Shown here piece by piece: positions 44,607 to 56,919 of a DNA stretch of 64,000 bases. Every line of letters starts with the position of its first letter. The first letter of the stretch is position 1. The translations under genes and the position numbers were made by a program. This DNA is from Pisolithus tinctorius. Its lineage: Eukaryota; Basidiomycota; Agaricomycetes; Boletales; Pisolithaceae. The stretch is taken from assembly GCA_024663395.1 (NCBI GenBank), contig JANFAH010000029.1:310001-374000 (forward strand), read 5' to 3'. The notes below the pieces were generated by a model. The model ran no database searches and was not told the DNA's origin. It saw nothing but the letters and a program-made list of their open reading frames with translations.

Positions 44607-46059
44607 ATGGACGAAATCACTCAGGCACGCGCTGAACTAGCACGACTGGAAAGCGCAGTGCGGAGTCGTCTTGACGAGATGTTGGCTGCCCGCAAAGCTG
44701 TTGAGGTGCAGAGAGCTCAGATTAAAGAGTTTAACAACCAACGCCCCCCAAAATTCACCGTCTTTCTGACGAGCTCCTCGTGCAGATATTTGGCTTTGCG
44801 ATGGTTTGTCGCGAAAATAGGATGTTCACTGATCATGTCAGGCTCGATCAACGGCGGAGAAACCTGGTTGGCGTCTCGCGACATTGGAGGGAGGTGATCC
44901 TGATCACACCAATTCTCTGGCGCGATATCTACCTGACATCACGACAAGACCAATGTGTGTTGGAGTCGCAGCTGATGAGGAGTCAAGGAGTACTTCTCGA
45001 CGTCACGATTAGAACAGAGATGGCGAATTACTCTACTATTGTTGCGTTACTGCGGCATCTTCGTCCAACCACAAACCGCTGGCGTAGCCTGTACATCTAT
45101 AACGGCCCCTCCAACATTCCAAACTTTAGCGCCATCCTTCACGAGTTGAGCAAGCTGGAATTCCCTGCCCTTGCAGACATTTACATCCAGATGTATCACC
45201 CGAAATCGATCTACCTTGTCCTGCAACGTCCCTTACCAAGTGCACCTGCTCTCAAGCATCTGACACTCCAGAGTTTTGTCCCAGCTAGCCCACTCGAGAC
45301 TCCCGAGCTGGAATTTGAACATTTCGATATACCTCCGTTGTTACTCTTTCGGACCTCCAGCGCCTCGTTAATTACGCTCTCCCTCACTGGCAATGCTGAT
45401 GTCTGGATGCTTGGGCGGAACACCATCCACTTCCCGCTTCTTGAGGAACTCACGCTCAACAACCTGTGTACTGCACCGTTTTTGGAAGCTATCATAGCAC
45501 CTAAGCTTGAACACTTTCGCCTCATGGATCACAAATGTCAGTGGGAAGCGTTCAGTCTGTTTGGGTCGAAATTCAGCAATGTCTACCATCTTGATCTTAC
45601 GATCAATGGGAAATCAATTTCAGCAGACGTTCTCAATGGCATCGCTTTCTGTCAGGCATTTCCTAACACACGCCATGCAGAGTTCTCGAGCATGAAAGAC
45701 CTCCATCCTCTCGTCACACCTATCCCATCGCCCGGAAAGTTCGTGGGTCACAAACTCCAGCAAACAGCTGGGCGAGCCTCAAATCATTGGGGATATTCAT
45801 ACCAGAGGACTTTCGAAACCACATTGAAAAATTCGATCAGCTCACGCAATGGCTGGAAATGCGACAGGAGTCTGGCTTGCCAAAGTTGCACGTCAAGTTC
45901 ACAGGCAATCCAAACGTCCCGCTGAATCCGACAGATTTATCCCTCCTTTTTAGCAAGGTACAAAACCGCTGCATTCTGGAATACTGCTTACCGTTGTCCC
46001 TCGGTCCAATTGATTCCATGAGGAGCAAGCGGGGTGAAGAAGTCCTCGGAATTTGGTAA
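44607..46059 (+). CDS. F-box protein 1 (two one-base frameshifts)
   Basis: F-box proteins recruit substrates to SCF ubiquitin ligases. The start at 44,607 reads MDEITQARAELARLESAVRS, a coiled coil typical of basidiomycete F-box families, leading to the F-box itself. At a C6/A4 run near 44,748 the frame slips; the F-box (SDELLVQIFGFA, GVSRHWREVILITPILWRDI) is in the next frame. Leucine-rich-repeat-like text follows (SLYIYNGPSNIPNFSAILHE, LSLTGNADVW). A second slip at an AAA run near 45,737 moves into the frame ending EEVLGIW-stop at 46,059, colinear with F-box protein 2. Each slip is explained by one missing base. It is either a pseudogene or an assembly artefact. Confidence 0.75.
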
Positions 46060-47039
46060 ATTGATCACTCTGCTTCGCGAATCGTTGTGTTAAGAGTAAA
46101 CTTTTCAACATATTTTGCTCTCAGTATGTAGGCCCTACCTTTGTATGTTGCAGATGTATCGGGCTATCGTTGACTCGGACTCGTTCGTACATACTTATAT
46201 GTACTCTTCATGTATCGCATACTGTGGAAGGGGGGAGGCAGCTTAGAAACGCTGCAATCTCCCTAGTTTCTGCAACGACTGCCGCGCACTGTTCTGTAGT
46301 GGAGACTTTGGGCTTTGATATGGCAAGTCTTGGTTTCAGTACGTGATATGGTGTGTTTGGGCTGGGATTGGGCTGGGAAGTATTCCGGTGATTCGCCGCT
46401 TCGAAGCTCAAGATACAGGCTCCGAAATGGCGATGTTTCTTTCAAGTTCGAAGACCAAAGGTTGATTTCTAGATTGAAAGCACTGAAGAAATTTTCCACT
46501 GTTAAACAGAAATGGTCTCCCCGTATTTGCGCAGTGATGAGTTTTCAGGTGGTGCCTTCGTATACGTCTAGTCGCAGGCCCCTTGAGTGCTTACGGGACA
46601 AGGACCACCGGATCCACTGGAGTGCTACGAGGAGTGGTTTCCTTTAGGTGCGAATTCGCAGTTCGAAGGACACAGACGGGCAGCCGCGAAAGTCGAATGA
46701 CAACGTTCACCACAACATCGCTAATTGTAAATAAGAACTTCAGGACTGATAACTTTAACAAATGTGCAGAGCTGGTCACTGGAACGGTATGTGGAGGTGC
46801 GAGTACTGGTCCATTCTCGTCACACCGCCATTATTTACACTAACTGCTGTAATCACACATCTATCAACGCAGTACTTTAGGGTTCAAATGGATCTGCTAA
46901 AGGAGAAGACGAATTGCTGTCACTAGCAGCCTCGCGACAAAGTCTACTCAGCGGAAGACCTCATTTAGTAGTATGACTCATCGCTTCCAACCCCCTTTTC
47001 CACTGGTTTAAAACAGCCCAACTTACGCTACCAACCACC
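46060..47039. other. Spacer between the F-box paralogues
   Basis: No gene is recognised. Frames at 46,315-46,647 and 46,583-46,843 have no family features. Confidence 0.35.
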
Positions 47040-47299
47040 ACACATTGTCTCTCAGGGCCCTCCCCTCCTACTGTCGGTAGTAAGTGAAACAAGTTATTAA
47101 CGCCTTTGACTGTCATACACAGGTAGGTTGGGTGCCCGGTTCCCCCTGGTGATCGTTCTTCATGTGCTGATCCTCACTTAAGGATCCTTCTCCTCCAAGG
47201 GAGAAGCAGAACACGGAAGGTCTCACCACTGTTAGACTCCCCATTCCACTTTCCTGTCTGAAGAACTAGAAACCACAGCGACGGCACCATCAGCCCACT

Positions 47300-48759
47300 A
47301 TGGGTGAACTCAATCAGCATGCTGAGCTAGCACGACTGGAAAGCATAGAACGGAGTTGTATAGGCCGGTTTTTTGTTGCCCTTGGAGCCATAGATGCCCA
47401 GAGAATGCAGCTTGAAGAGCTTATCAAGAAGCGGGACCCTGGCCCCGCCATTCACCGTCTCCCTGTTGAGCTTCTTGTGCTGATATTCCGCTTCACAATT
47501 GTTCGTCCATATTATGCGAGGACACATAAACTTGACACGATTGGTTATCGGAGGAGAAGTCTGGCTATTGTCTCGCGACATTGGAGAGATGTGATCCTGG
47601 ATACTCCTATTCTCTGGCAGGACATCTGTCTGGCATCACCACAAGACCGACACACACTGGTGTTGCAGTTGAAGAGGAGTCAAGGTTTGCTTCTCGACGT
47701 CACGATCATAAATAAATTGGAAGATTACTCCACTACTGATGAATTGCTGCACCATCTCCGTCCAACCACGAACCGCTGGCGTAGCCTCTACATCTATGAC
47801 GAGAACAGCTATCCAAGTACAGATTCCATCGTTCACGTGTTGAGCAAGTTGGAATTTCCTTCCCTTGCAGACTTTCACATCAAAATGTATCCTCTCGACC
47901 TGGAGTATCTCGATCTACAGAATCTCTTACCACATGCATCTGCTCTCAAACGTCTGAAGTTGCAACAAATTTCCCCAGCCGATGATTTTTTGATAGCTAA
48001 CCCACTCGAAACTCTGGAACTGATGTTTGCATTGGATGATATGCCTCAGTGGATCCTGTCGCGATCCCCAACTTCTCACTAATCACGCTCCGCCTTCAAG
48101 GTGATGCTTACGACTGGGTGCTCGAGCCAAACAGTATCCACTTCCCACTTCTTGAGAAACTTGCGCTGGACATTCCGGATCCCGACCAGTTTTTGGAAGC
48201 CATCACGGCACCGAAACTTCAGCGCCTTGAGCTCACGGCTTACAGGTGCCCGTGGGAAGCCTTCAGTCAGTCTAGGTCGAAATTCAGCAGTGTCTACCAT
48301 CTTATTCTTAATTTTGGGGGATCGATTCCCGTTGACCCTCATAATGGAATAGCTCTCTGTCGGGTATTTCCTAACACTCGCCATGCAGAGTTCATATACA
48401 TGGCAGACCTCCTTTCCCTCATTATGCCTATGTCATCCCCCGGAAGTCCCTCAGGGTCACAAACTCCAGCAGACAACTGGGCGAGCCTTGAAACATTGTC
48501 GGTACTCAATTCAGCCTGGGACTCAAACCACATTGAAGAATTTGATCTACTTGTGCAATGGCTACAAATACGACACGGGCTTGGTTTCCCCAAGTTGCAT
48601 ATCAAGTTCAAAGGCAACTCTCGGAATCCAGAAGATATATCTACCATTCGCGGTAAATTACAAGACTGCTGCATTCTGGAACACTGCCTATCATTGTCCC
48701 TCGGTCAGTTTTACACCATGGCGGGTAAACGAAGTGAAGAAGTCTTTAGAATTTGGTAA
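47300..48759 (+). CDS. F-box protein 2 (one frameshift)
   Basis: This is a tandem paralogue of F-box protein 1 in the same orientation. It has the N-terminal coiled coil (HAELARLESIERS), the F-box (IHRLPVELLVLIFRF, IVSRHWRDVILDTPILWQDI) and an LRR-like region (PTTNRWRSLYIYDENSYPST, PSLADFHIKMYPLDLEYLDL). One frame slip near 48,055 moves to the frame FSLITLRLQGDAYDWVLEPN, which ends SEEVFRIW-stop at 48,759. The intact N-terminal F-box junction here shows what F-box protein 1 should look like. About 486 residues in total after the slip; function in the cell is unknown. Confidence 0.78.
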
Positions 48760-50600
48760 ATTACCACTATGCTTCGTGAATCATTTTTCTCATGTTAAGA
48801 GTAAACCTTCAACAGATTTTGCCTAAAATTGATCCTGATCTTGTAAGCCGTCAATGGTATCTCCTACTACCAAGTAATATGGAGTTTCGCAAGGGCGGCA
48901 AATGGCTTTTTTTTCCGCTTGGGCTATCACTCATAACTCGCTCGCATGTACAAATGCGTGCCCTCCCTCACACCCTAGAAGAACGTAATTCCGACGTTAG
49001 AGAATTAGTACTGTCAAAATTGATGCATGTAGGTCAGTGCAGTCGTGGTCACCAAGCAGTCCGGATGTTTTCGTTGGGTGTAGAGTTGGTTTATGTCCAT
49101 GAGACAAAGCCTCATAAATGCTAGTTGCGGCAGCAGAAGACGATTGGCCAGTGAAATGTTTCAAAGTCGTGAATCTACTCAAAGTAGGGACAGATGTAAG
49201 TCCGCTGTCTCCGCAAAACATGTACTGCAGGTTGTAAACCCACAAATACAAGCAAGGTTTTACTGCCCTGGACCGAGTTTCTTGCCAATATCCTACCTGT
49301 TCTGACAACACATCACCACCAAAACCAAGTGTCTGCCGACCTTTTATCCATATCCTGTGGTCCTTCGATCATGTCCTTGTGGCGGCCCAGAAAAATCGGG
49401 TTAATGCCGTGCTCAGTTCACAAGCATTCTGGTAATGTACCATACATGATAACATCCCTGCCTTCATCACCGTTGCTACGTCGAGCGAAAAGGCAGCATT
49501 GAGGCGGGAAATCATTAAAACGACTCCGTAGAGTGGCGGAGGTAGGTCTGGAGGAAACACGATGAGTGAACAAGAATACCAGGCGGGTGGTGGAAGTGTT
49601 CCAGGACAGCCGGCATTGAAAGAGCGACAGGAAAAGAAGAAAAGAGATGATACAACTTATTTTCGTGTTTGTTTCTCATGGAACTACAGCAAGTGCAGGA
49701 GGTATGAATTCCAGTGCCGATCGAACGTAATCGACCTTTGCTGAGGCCTAATGAGACACACCTTCCGAATAGAAAATGGCAGGCAAGACCGTTCTGCCCG
49801 ACCCTTCCGTGACGCAGGATATTAGGCCAACAACGCGCCTCACAGTAGATTTTTGAGTGCTTTGACTTGCACTTTTTCCCACGTTCTGCTATCATGGAAC
49901 ATGGTCACATACCAAGGTACGTGGAAGTCGTCGGCTCGGACAGCGCGCGACAGGGGTTCAACTTATGCACTTGAAGAACACTTCGTGCGATATGCTGTCT
50001 GCGTATTAGCCTACCAGAGAACAGTGCTGCAAATAGTTTATCGGAGCCCATCCAGTCTCTGGTGCACTTCCTCCTCTTAATCTCGTGCTATTTGGTAATG
50101 GTAAGCAGGATGCCTATGGATCTCGAGCAACTGATATGAGTACAGTCCTCAGAACTGATGGGTTTGTGTACCCACTGAGGATCTATCCAAGTTTCCATGC
50201 TGCAGAACGACGATCAGAGTCGGTCTTTTGTAGCGGCAATGTGTTTGTGCACCAAGGTTGTGTGTATGATTCGTATTTGCACTGCCTCTGCGGATGCGAG
50301 TGACCGACGACTACCTCGCATGTTATTACGCAAACCTGCTTCAGGTGAATGGGTGAGACATACATCCCTGGCAATGAACACAGTACCAGAGTGCGAGAAC
50401 AGAGGGACGAGTGTATGATGTAGCAGCAGGCCTTCACGAGGAAGACAATTGAAACCTGTTCTTCAGGCGCCTGAGGTTTGAAATAGCGGTGCATATATTC
50501 ACTCGTACACTCTTGGACGCCGTCAGGCCAGCTCTGCAAACTCTTTGTGACCGCCGATCGTATGTATATAGTTCGTATGTCGAAATTACTAATGGGTACA
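48760..50600. other. Intergenic, no gene recognised
   Basis: Several short frames on both strands (for example 49,895-49,515 minus and 50,539-50,183 minus) have no recognisable domain or consistent exon structure. CpG content is normal and there is no clear transposon. Confidence 0.4.
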
Positions 50601-50605
50601 GCTAC

Positions 50606-50920
50606 TCAACCATGATTTAAATGGACAAACCGGATGTGCTTTGACAAGCTCACCGGCAGAACCTCAGTCGTGCACTCGGGCCATCGACATATTACCAACC
50701 CCTTCGGTCCAACGTACTCCTTAACTCTGTGGAAATGGCGGAAATGCTCAGGGACATCGTCACATCTTATTGGCTGCAAACAGGCTCCATTGTTATGCCG
50801 CCACCATTGACAATCTTGCATCGGACAATTACTGAACTGACGCCGGCGGGGGGGCTTCTTGGATTTCGGGCGTGCCTCAGTAGCAGTATGAAGAAGAGGG
50901 TGCTGTGTGGAATTTAGTGT
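50606..50920 (-). CDS. Exon with two C2H2-like zinc fingers
   Basis: The open frame extends upstream of the first ATG (50,821) towards an acceptor near 50,905, through basic text (EARPKSKKPPRRRQ). It encodes two Cys/His modules: CPMQDCQWW...FRHFH, and CRWPECTTEVLPVSLSKHIR with the following FVH giving C-x4-C-x11-H-x4-H. Such fingers occur in fungal DNA-binding proteins. It may be the last exon of the gene starting at 52,495 or a separate gene; it ends at a TGA (50,606-50,608). Confidence 0.5.
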   Translation of the reverse strand, partial: TLNSTQHPLLHTATEARPKSKKPPRRRQFSNCPMQDCQWWRHNNGACLQPIRCDDVPEHFRHFHRVKEYVGPKGLVICRWPECTTEVLPVSLSKHIRFVHLNHG

Positions 50921-50999
50921 GTAAGCGTGTCGGCTTCGAAAGGTGTTAACAATGTCGGACTATAGCAGTCCACAGTCCACAGTGCATGCAATGTGCAGG

Positions 51000-51370
51000 A
51001 CACATACCGCATTGGGACCACTCTGCTGCAAATTGACGCCATCATAGGATCCTGGGAGCGCATCCCGCCCTACCAACTTTGAAAGACGTTAACATTTGCT
51101 AGCGCATGCAATGTACGGGACACATACCTCACATCTCACTGCAGGCCCGAAGGCCTCAGTGTCTTGCAAAACCACTTGGACCACTCTGCTGCGAATCGAA
51201 ACTGTTATGAAATCTCGGGAGCACATCCCATCTTGTCGACTTTAAAATATGTTCATGTCTGCCGGTGCATGCAGTGTACAGGTCACATACCGCATTGGGA
51301 CCACTCTGCTGCAAATTGACGCCATCATAGGGTCCTGTGAGCGCATCCTGCTCCGTCAACTTTGACGGTG
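51000..51370 (-). repeat. Triplicated exon/intron unit
   Basis: Three copies of GACCACTCTGCTGC(A/G)AAT occur near 51,018, 51,179 and 51,299. Each is followed on minus by a GTATGT-type donor and preceded by a similar CGGGATGCGCTCCC block and intron. The unit spans both exon and intron, so an internal segmental duplication has occurred. Copies 1 and 3 encode the same YDGVNLQQSGPNA; copy 2 is diverged. Confidence 0.7.
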
Positions 51371-52495
51371 CTTGCGTCTCGATGGTCTCGTCAGGTAGAT
51401 TTGACGTGCCCGCTTGCAAAATAGAAGAGTGACTTGCACCCTCCAGGAACGTTGTGAAGAGACGGCTCAGATGGTCGTCGGTCAACGGAACCGAGTCCTC
51501 GGCAGCGGTACGGAACAATGTGGAGGCATCGGAGTTCACTCCACCTGATAAGTCTGCGGCAGCATCGGTAGACAATCCAAGGGGGTCCGTTTCAAACGAG
51601 TCGAGATGTGTATCCGCGATCGACCGACTTCTACGTCGTCTGCTTGCAAGGGCGAGCAAGAAGGAACCACAGCCACAGCTGACGGAGTCTGTATAGAGTG
51701 GAGTGTGTTAAGTGCACGACATATGACAAAGAAGACGAATACCTTGTCTTCGGCTGCATACATTATTGACCTTATGCACCATTTGGGCCTCCGGCAACAT
51801 GCCTGTACATGTCTGCAGAGGATCGGCACGCACATCATAAGGTAGTATGAGGACTCCTACCTCATGCGTTACCGCCAGCACGGAGGGTGCGCTCTGTGTT
51901 TCTTGTGGTTGGGGTATCTCGAAAGGCTAACCGAATGATAAGTGAAACGGCACCATGTCAAACGCGAACACTGACCTGAGTGTCGATTTTGTCTATCACG
52001 CTCCTCTCCGGACCAGGACCGCACACATTAAGTCCATTCAGTCTGCGCAGAGTACGACCGCGCGGTTGATAAGGCGGATACGAATGGCGACGAGGGTGGT
52101 CGTACCCATAAGGATAAGCTGAGTGGTAGGTGGGAGGCCACGGAAGAACTGGGTCTCCGGGCGGGAACACGGGGATAGGGTTGTGGTGGCTGAGAGTCGT
52201 GGTACGGCCAGTCCTGTTCGAAGTCCCGAGTGACCGAAGACATCGAGGAAAGAACCAGTGAAATGAGGATCGACTGCCAGGATCGGGGGAGGATGGCGAG
52301 TTCTGGCTACGTGCCCGATAGAAATAACGTGCGATGGAAAAGAAGAATTACGGCGAGAACGACGAGGCAGACGATTGCCAACACGGTGAGTGGAGCATCC
52401 GGGCGGCCCTGTGCACGCTTGACATGACGAAGAATAGTCGAGCGAGCGTTGAATGGGAATCTGGCTGGGGGAACAGGCATTAGGGTAGGGGACAT
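51000..52495 (-). CDS. Single-pass membrane protein gene with repeated exons, unknown function
   Basis: The start is MSPTLMPVPPARFPFNARST at 52,495 (ATG 52,513 is in frame too). A basic stretch leads to one membrane helix, PLTVLAIVCLVVLAVILLF. A one-base slip in a TTTT run (near 52,340) leads into SIARYFYRARSQNSPSSPDP and a Pro/Tyr-rich tail (YPYGYDHPRRHSYPPYQPRG). A donor after DKIDTQ follows. Later exons (51,690-51,300: DSFETDPLGLSTDAAADLSG, LTDDHLSRLFTTFLEG) are acidic and lead into the triplicated exon YDGVNLQQSGPNA. The combination is a membrane-anchored protein with a disordered cytoplasmic or extracellular tail. I do not recognise the family. Confidence 0.5.
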
Positions 52496-52539
52496 CGTGG
52501 GCGAAGAAAGCAACTGGGCGGACGGCGGAAGATAGGGGG

Positions 52540-52560
52540 ATACCTTTATATATATATGTA
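52540..52560 (-). promoter_or_regulatory. TATA box of the membrane protein gene
   Basis: TACATATATATATAAAGG on minus, with TATAAA at 52,550-52,545, lies about 35 nt before ATG 52,513 and 55 nt before ATG 52,495. This spacing favours the downstream start. Confidence 0.55.
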
Positions 52561-52599
52561 CTGTCCCTGTCAGCCTCCAAGGTCAGCGCCGTCAGCTAC

Positions 52600-53030
52600 C
52601 CGTGCGAGCTTGCGGGGGCAATAACACATTCCGACACAGGCTTTCATGCTAAGGGACTGCACCCTCAACTTCTAAGATACACGCACAGGGAGGAAAAGAT
52701 ACTTGGACTGATCTTGGGTATCCATACGACATACGGTGACAATTAGCTTCACGTCGTGAAAGAACTGGCTAAACGTACCTGGAAGCGGGCCGCGACCCGA
52801 CGGCGACACAGTCGTCGGTGAGGAAATAAGGACCGGCCAGCATTGCTTCCCAGCTGTCCGACTTGAGTATTTTATGTACAACAGGCGCACTAATCCAGCT
52901 TGGAGTCGAAGTTCGACACGGCTTCATTACATAATCATTCAAGTTGGTTGCAACGAATATCCTGCAGAGGCTTACATAAGTGCCTTGAGTACAAATCTTC
53001 AAAAAGCTTACCGAGCTAGAATTTCCTGCA
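52600..53030. other. Intergenic, no gene recognised
   Basis: Short frames only. The region lies upstream of the membrane protein gene. Confidence 0.35.
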
Positions 53031-53037
53031 GTCGAAG

Positions 53038-53131
53038 GTACATCAGGGAGACGGGGAATGACGGAATCGCGGTCACGACCAGTCAGTGACGGGTTTAAAC
53101 AGGTTTAAACCATTTTTCGCTTCCTGATGTA
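53038..53131 (+). mobile_element. 94-bp mini-element with TIRs and 7-bp duplication
   Basis: It is bounded by TACATCAGG and CCTGATGTA (9-bp inverted repeats) and flanked by direct repeats GTCGAAG (53,031-53,037 and 53,132-53,138). Internally it has two GTTTAAAC palindromes, and no coding capacity. It has seven CpGs, all lost in the copy at 6,989-7,078. It is best described as a very short MITE-like element; the parent superfamily is unknown. Confidence 0.6.
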
Positions 53132-53157
53132 GTCGAAGCATTCCCAATCGTCAGACG

Positions 53158-53245
53158 TGTTCTGCGAGCGCTGTCTCTTCCGGCCCTCCTCTACGTACCA
53201 TCGAGGGTGATTGACACAAGTTCTTACCGTTAGATTCAGGTAGGG
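53158..53245 (+). promoter_or_regulatory. Orphan copy of the F-box upstream block
   Basis: GCTGTCTCTTCCGGCCCTCC, ACCATCGAGGGTGATTGAC and TTCTTACCGTTAGATT match the region upstream of F-box protein 1 (44,400-44,475). No F-box coding sequence follows, so this is a duplication remnant. Confidence 0.45.
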
Positions 53246-53662
53246 ATGTTAGTATGTAAATGCGGACAAGTCTACGGCACTCCAGGGTAACTCAGCGTAT
53301 ACAGACGTTGATTGCGACCCACGTTTTGGTCCGCAAACGCGTCAGTATACCTATTTCACTGACAGAAGCAGTCTATACCCTACTAGATACGACGATTCCA
53401 CCATAACGCCAAAATTACGATTAGCTTTCGACTACAGGTCTCATCTCAGGATCTTCGCCATTCTCTTATGGACATTGGTGCTCTAAAACAGGTATGGACC
53501 TGTGATGGATTGCGAGGGCGCAGCTGTTATCAGTCTCCCGCAGTACTCCCTTCAAAGGCTCGTCCTCGTTCCACTCCTTCACTAGTGCCAACAGTGTACC
53601 CGAGTAATCATCTGGCTCTATCATTGGATTTCGACTAACTTCCCGTCCACAAACTCCAAACC

Positions 53663-56296
53663 ATGGATGTGGTAGGCGACGCATTCGAGCATTCTACTGA
53701 TTCCTTATCTGACAGCTATATCGAGGATCCACGCTTTGCGATCTCATGCAAGGACAGTTGCTTCGATGCTGGGGCCGAGCACCACGTCAATGAAGAAGTG
53801 AAAGTAGAGGACGCGCAGCCGCTGGCATATGCACAAGTTCCCCAGCTTGAAGCGACGCTTGCCACCTCTGACGTAGATCAGTTTGGCGAGTGGACGATCT
53901 TAATGGCTAGTAGTGCAACCAAGGACCTCTTCCAACTGAGACGGCGTGATGCTAAAATGGCCGAATGCGTGCTTAAGAAAATCAGGCAAGTTTCTCTGCG
54001 TTCTCAAGAGCAAGCTATGTCACAGTTTTGCACTTGCAGACAACTTTCAAGAGGTGAATTTTCGGGAAACAATTACAAAGCGTTCCATGGACCATCTCAT
54101 GGCATCCCCATCTATCAAGCCGAAGTTCTAAGCAATCTCAGATTGGTTGTACGTCTTTCCCTGTGAGAAAATCCGGGACAAAGTTGACGTCAGCATTCCA
54201 AGTATCAAATTGACTGTACACTCGACGATGATGGCCAGGTAAAAGATTCCTCTTTATATGAATTTCCTGTCTCACTGTGTTCCAGACGGAACGCCAGGGT
54301 AAGACATCACGACTCTTCTGTTTCCGTACTCATTTGCCAGAAGTCGTCAAAGTATATGGAATTTATTCCCACAAACAACTAAATCACATTTGGCCCTGGC
54401 TCAGCAAGTTTTTGAGCGGGCGAGGTAAAGTGTATCGGCAAAGGTAAGTTCATGTTCTTTACCAACAGTCGTACACATTGATGACGTTCCTCTTGCCGTC
54501 CAGATGTATCCTCAGAGAACGCGCTGAACCAGGCAATGGGGTTTACCGCCCGGCCATTTTTCCACCAGGAGTTGAAGAGTTTACCATAGAACAATCTCCC
54601 ACTTTTGTTCATCAAGACGGAACGAACGAGGTTTGTTGAACATATCGTCGTTCGCACCTACCGCTCAGATGTCCCTCTCAGGATCTTAGCTGGCTTATGT
54701 AAGTCAGCATCTTTTTGCCAGTAGGTCCGATGTGAATACTTCATAACAGCTCAAACAAATATGTCAAATTATCGAAGGTATGCTTTCCTTGGTTCAAAGC
54801 GAACATGCTGATTCCAAATCACATCAGGCTTATCTTAACGGTACGTTTTTCTGCGTTATCTGGAATTTGCACTTAATCTAGGTTGCAGGATTGATCGCTG
54901 AACAGGAAGTTCAACTGCCATTTCAACTAACGTTTGTTCTAGTTTGTTCTCTATCCTTCTCCCTATGCTGAACGCTGGTACAGTACCAAGGAATGGCAAA
55001 TAGTACAATGTCTGACATCATGCTATGTCATCGGAAGAAGCGGTACTGGGTATGCAATATGCCTCCAGACAATTTCAGTAACCTGATACTTTTCGATAGT
55101 AAAACGACGGCCATGGCTTTTAAGATGTTGGGTATCCAGCGAGCTTGGGAGCAACTTCCTGGTGTCAGGAAACCCCGTCAGCTCTTCGTTACGAGATTCC
55201 CGGTGCTTGCGGCCAAGGTCCAGGAGTTCTTCACTAGTTTAGTGGATTCCTTGGCATTGGCGGGATGCACCGAGGATGAACTAAGAACCCTGAGGTCTCT
55301 AATTCGAAGTGCTGAGCAAGAACAGCCACCAATGATCGACCCGCTGAATGCTCAGAATTGCTGTCTCGGTATACCCCAGAAATATAGCGAGCTCAGTGAC
55401 AAACATTTCCCTTTGTTTGTCACATTTGATCAGGCAGGCCTTTCATTACTACATGCTACAATTACCAACGGGTAGCGTTTTATAGTTGTCACGGATGATT
55501 GCGGCAGACATTCAGCTCGACGACTCAGAGAAACATAGCTGTCACATCGACCCAAAGGAATATGATCGTTCTCAAGTTCATTCTTGACAAGGCGATAAAT
55601 GACGAGTCTTTGTATGTGACATACGAGGTCTTTAGCACTCAGTATTGGCCCCAGCTGTGCGACACCTACCGGAGTCCATTGGCACAAAGTTTCGGTCAGC
55701 AGTGGGACTCTTTTTTTGAGTTGAAGCTGTACTGACTCTCTTTAGGACCATGGCTTGTCTTCAGTGAATTTATGGGTAGGGATGCATGCGTCTTTTCCTG
55801 CTTTCCCTGCAGCTGAACCTGGGGACAGGCGTCATCAAAGGATCCGAGACAGCCTTCAATAGCCCTAATGGAATCATTGATCGACAAACATACATGAACC
55901 TCTCCACTCGCGCTTACCCCGTGTTTGCAGAAGACAGGAATTCACTGTACAGCACCTTTGAACTGTATTCTAAACTAAAGCGTGAACGGTACGGTTACGA
56001 CATGGCAGACAGGTCTGTGTGGTTGGGTTCTTCGAGGCGAGCGATTTCTCATTTACTTATCAGGACATATGCGATTTTGAAAGCACTATCATCCAATACT
56101 TTGAAGGACCATCTCGTGCATTATTTGTAGGTGTTGTTTTTATATCACTGTTCCTTGTCTGACTTGAGCAGGTACGTTGATGAAGTGCAAGATAACCTGA
56201 TCATCGACGCCATGTGTATGTCTACCACTTATTTCGCTGGTGCAAGATAATTGATGCTTTCGGTAGTGTTGAGAATCCTATGCGGGAATGCGGATG

Positions 56297-56298
<2 letters not shown>
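53663..56298 (+). pseudogene. TRANK1-like superfamily 1 helicase, 5' part (split by LINE)
   Basis: This is the N-terminal and central part of a large UvrD/Rep-like helicase family expanded in Agaricomycetes. Exons carry KMAECVLKKIRQ, GNNYKAFHGPSHGIPIYQAE, a split LRLV/YQIDCT junction at 54,148 (GTACGT..AAG) and VYGIYSHKQLNHIWPWLSKF. Then come the domain at 54,993-55,475 (RVPVLAAKVQEF-like, LPGVRKPRQLFVTRFP) and RAYPVFAEDRNSLYSTFELY. The end is YVDEVQDNLIIDA, whose DEVQD is helicase motif II (Walker B). The reading breaks at CGNADG when the LINE poly(T) run starts at 56,299. The 3' part resumes at 62,907. Upstream exons before 53,663 may exist. Confidence 0.8.
56288..56298. repeat. Target-site duplication, left copy (LINE-B)
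   Basis: ATGCGGATGGG directly precedes the 34-T run. The same 11 bases (13 with two T's) occur at 62,907-62,917 on the other side of the element. Confidence 0.9.
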
Positions 56299-56332
<34 letters not shown>

Positions 56333-56919
56333 CTCATTTAAAGTGCGTGAGGGCTGGTTTGCCCTATGTTGCACTATTCTATCGTAAAGCGACCTAACTA
56401 GGGCCCCCTGTGGCCCGCCTGAACCCCACAAGCGTGTGAATGCCCTGGTGGCAAAGCCTTCGGCTCCCCACCAGTCCGCCGTTCCCGCCGGCCGTTTTAG
56501 TCACACCGCCTTGAAGTGGGGACGGCTTATAACTTCTGCTAGCTCGCTTTTCTATTTACACTGGCCCGGCTGCCGTTAGGCTAGCTGATAACGAATAAAC
56601 GTGCTTTTCCATGTCCCGTTGTGTGTGAGTGAATATCTGGTGCGTTAGGTCGGTACTTTGGGACGGGGGTGAGTGGTCTGGGGGACATAGGCGCGTTGTT
56701 CAGCGTTCTACCGGATGACGTGTGTCGCGGTGGGGGAGCAATGGGATGTATGAGCGAGTGGTTTGGGTATGCGGTGCATGCGTTCGTGGACTACTTTCCG
56801 TAGCGCGAATGGAGCGCTAGGGCTCTGTGGGAGCGCTTCCTTACGGTGCGCCTTCTTTTTTTTTTTTTTTTTTTTGGCGGTCTTCGGCTCCGATTCGTCG
56901 TGATATCCTGTGATGTGCG

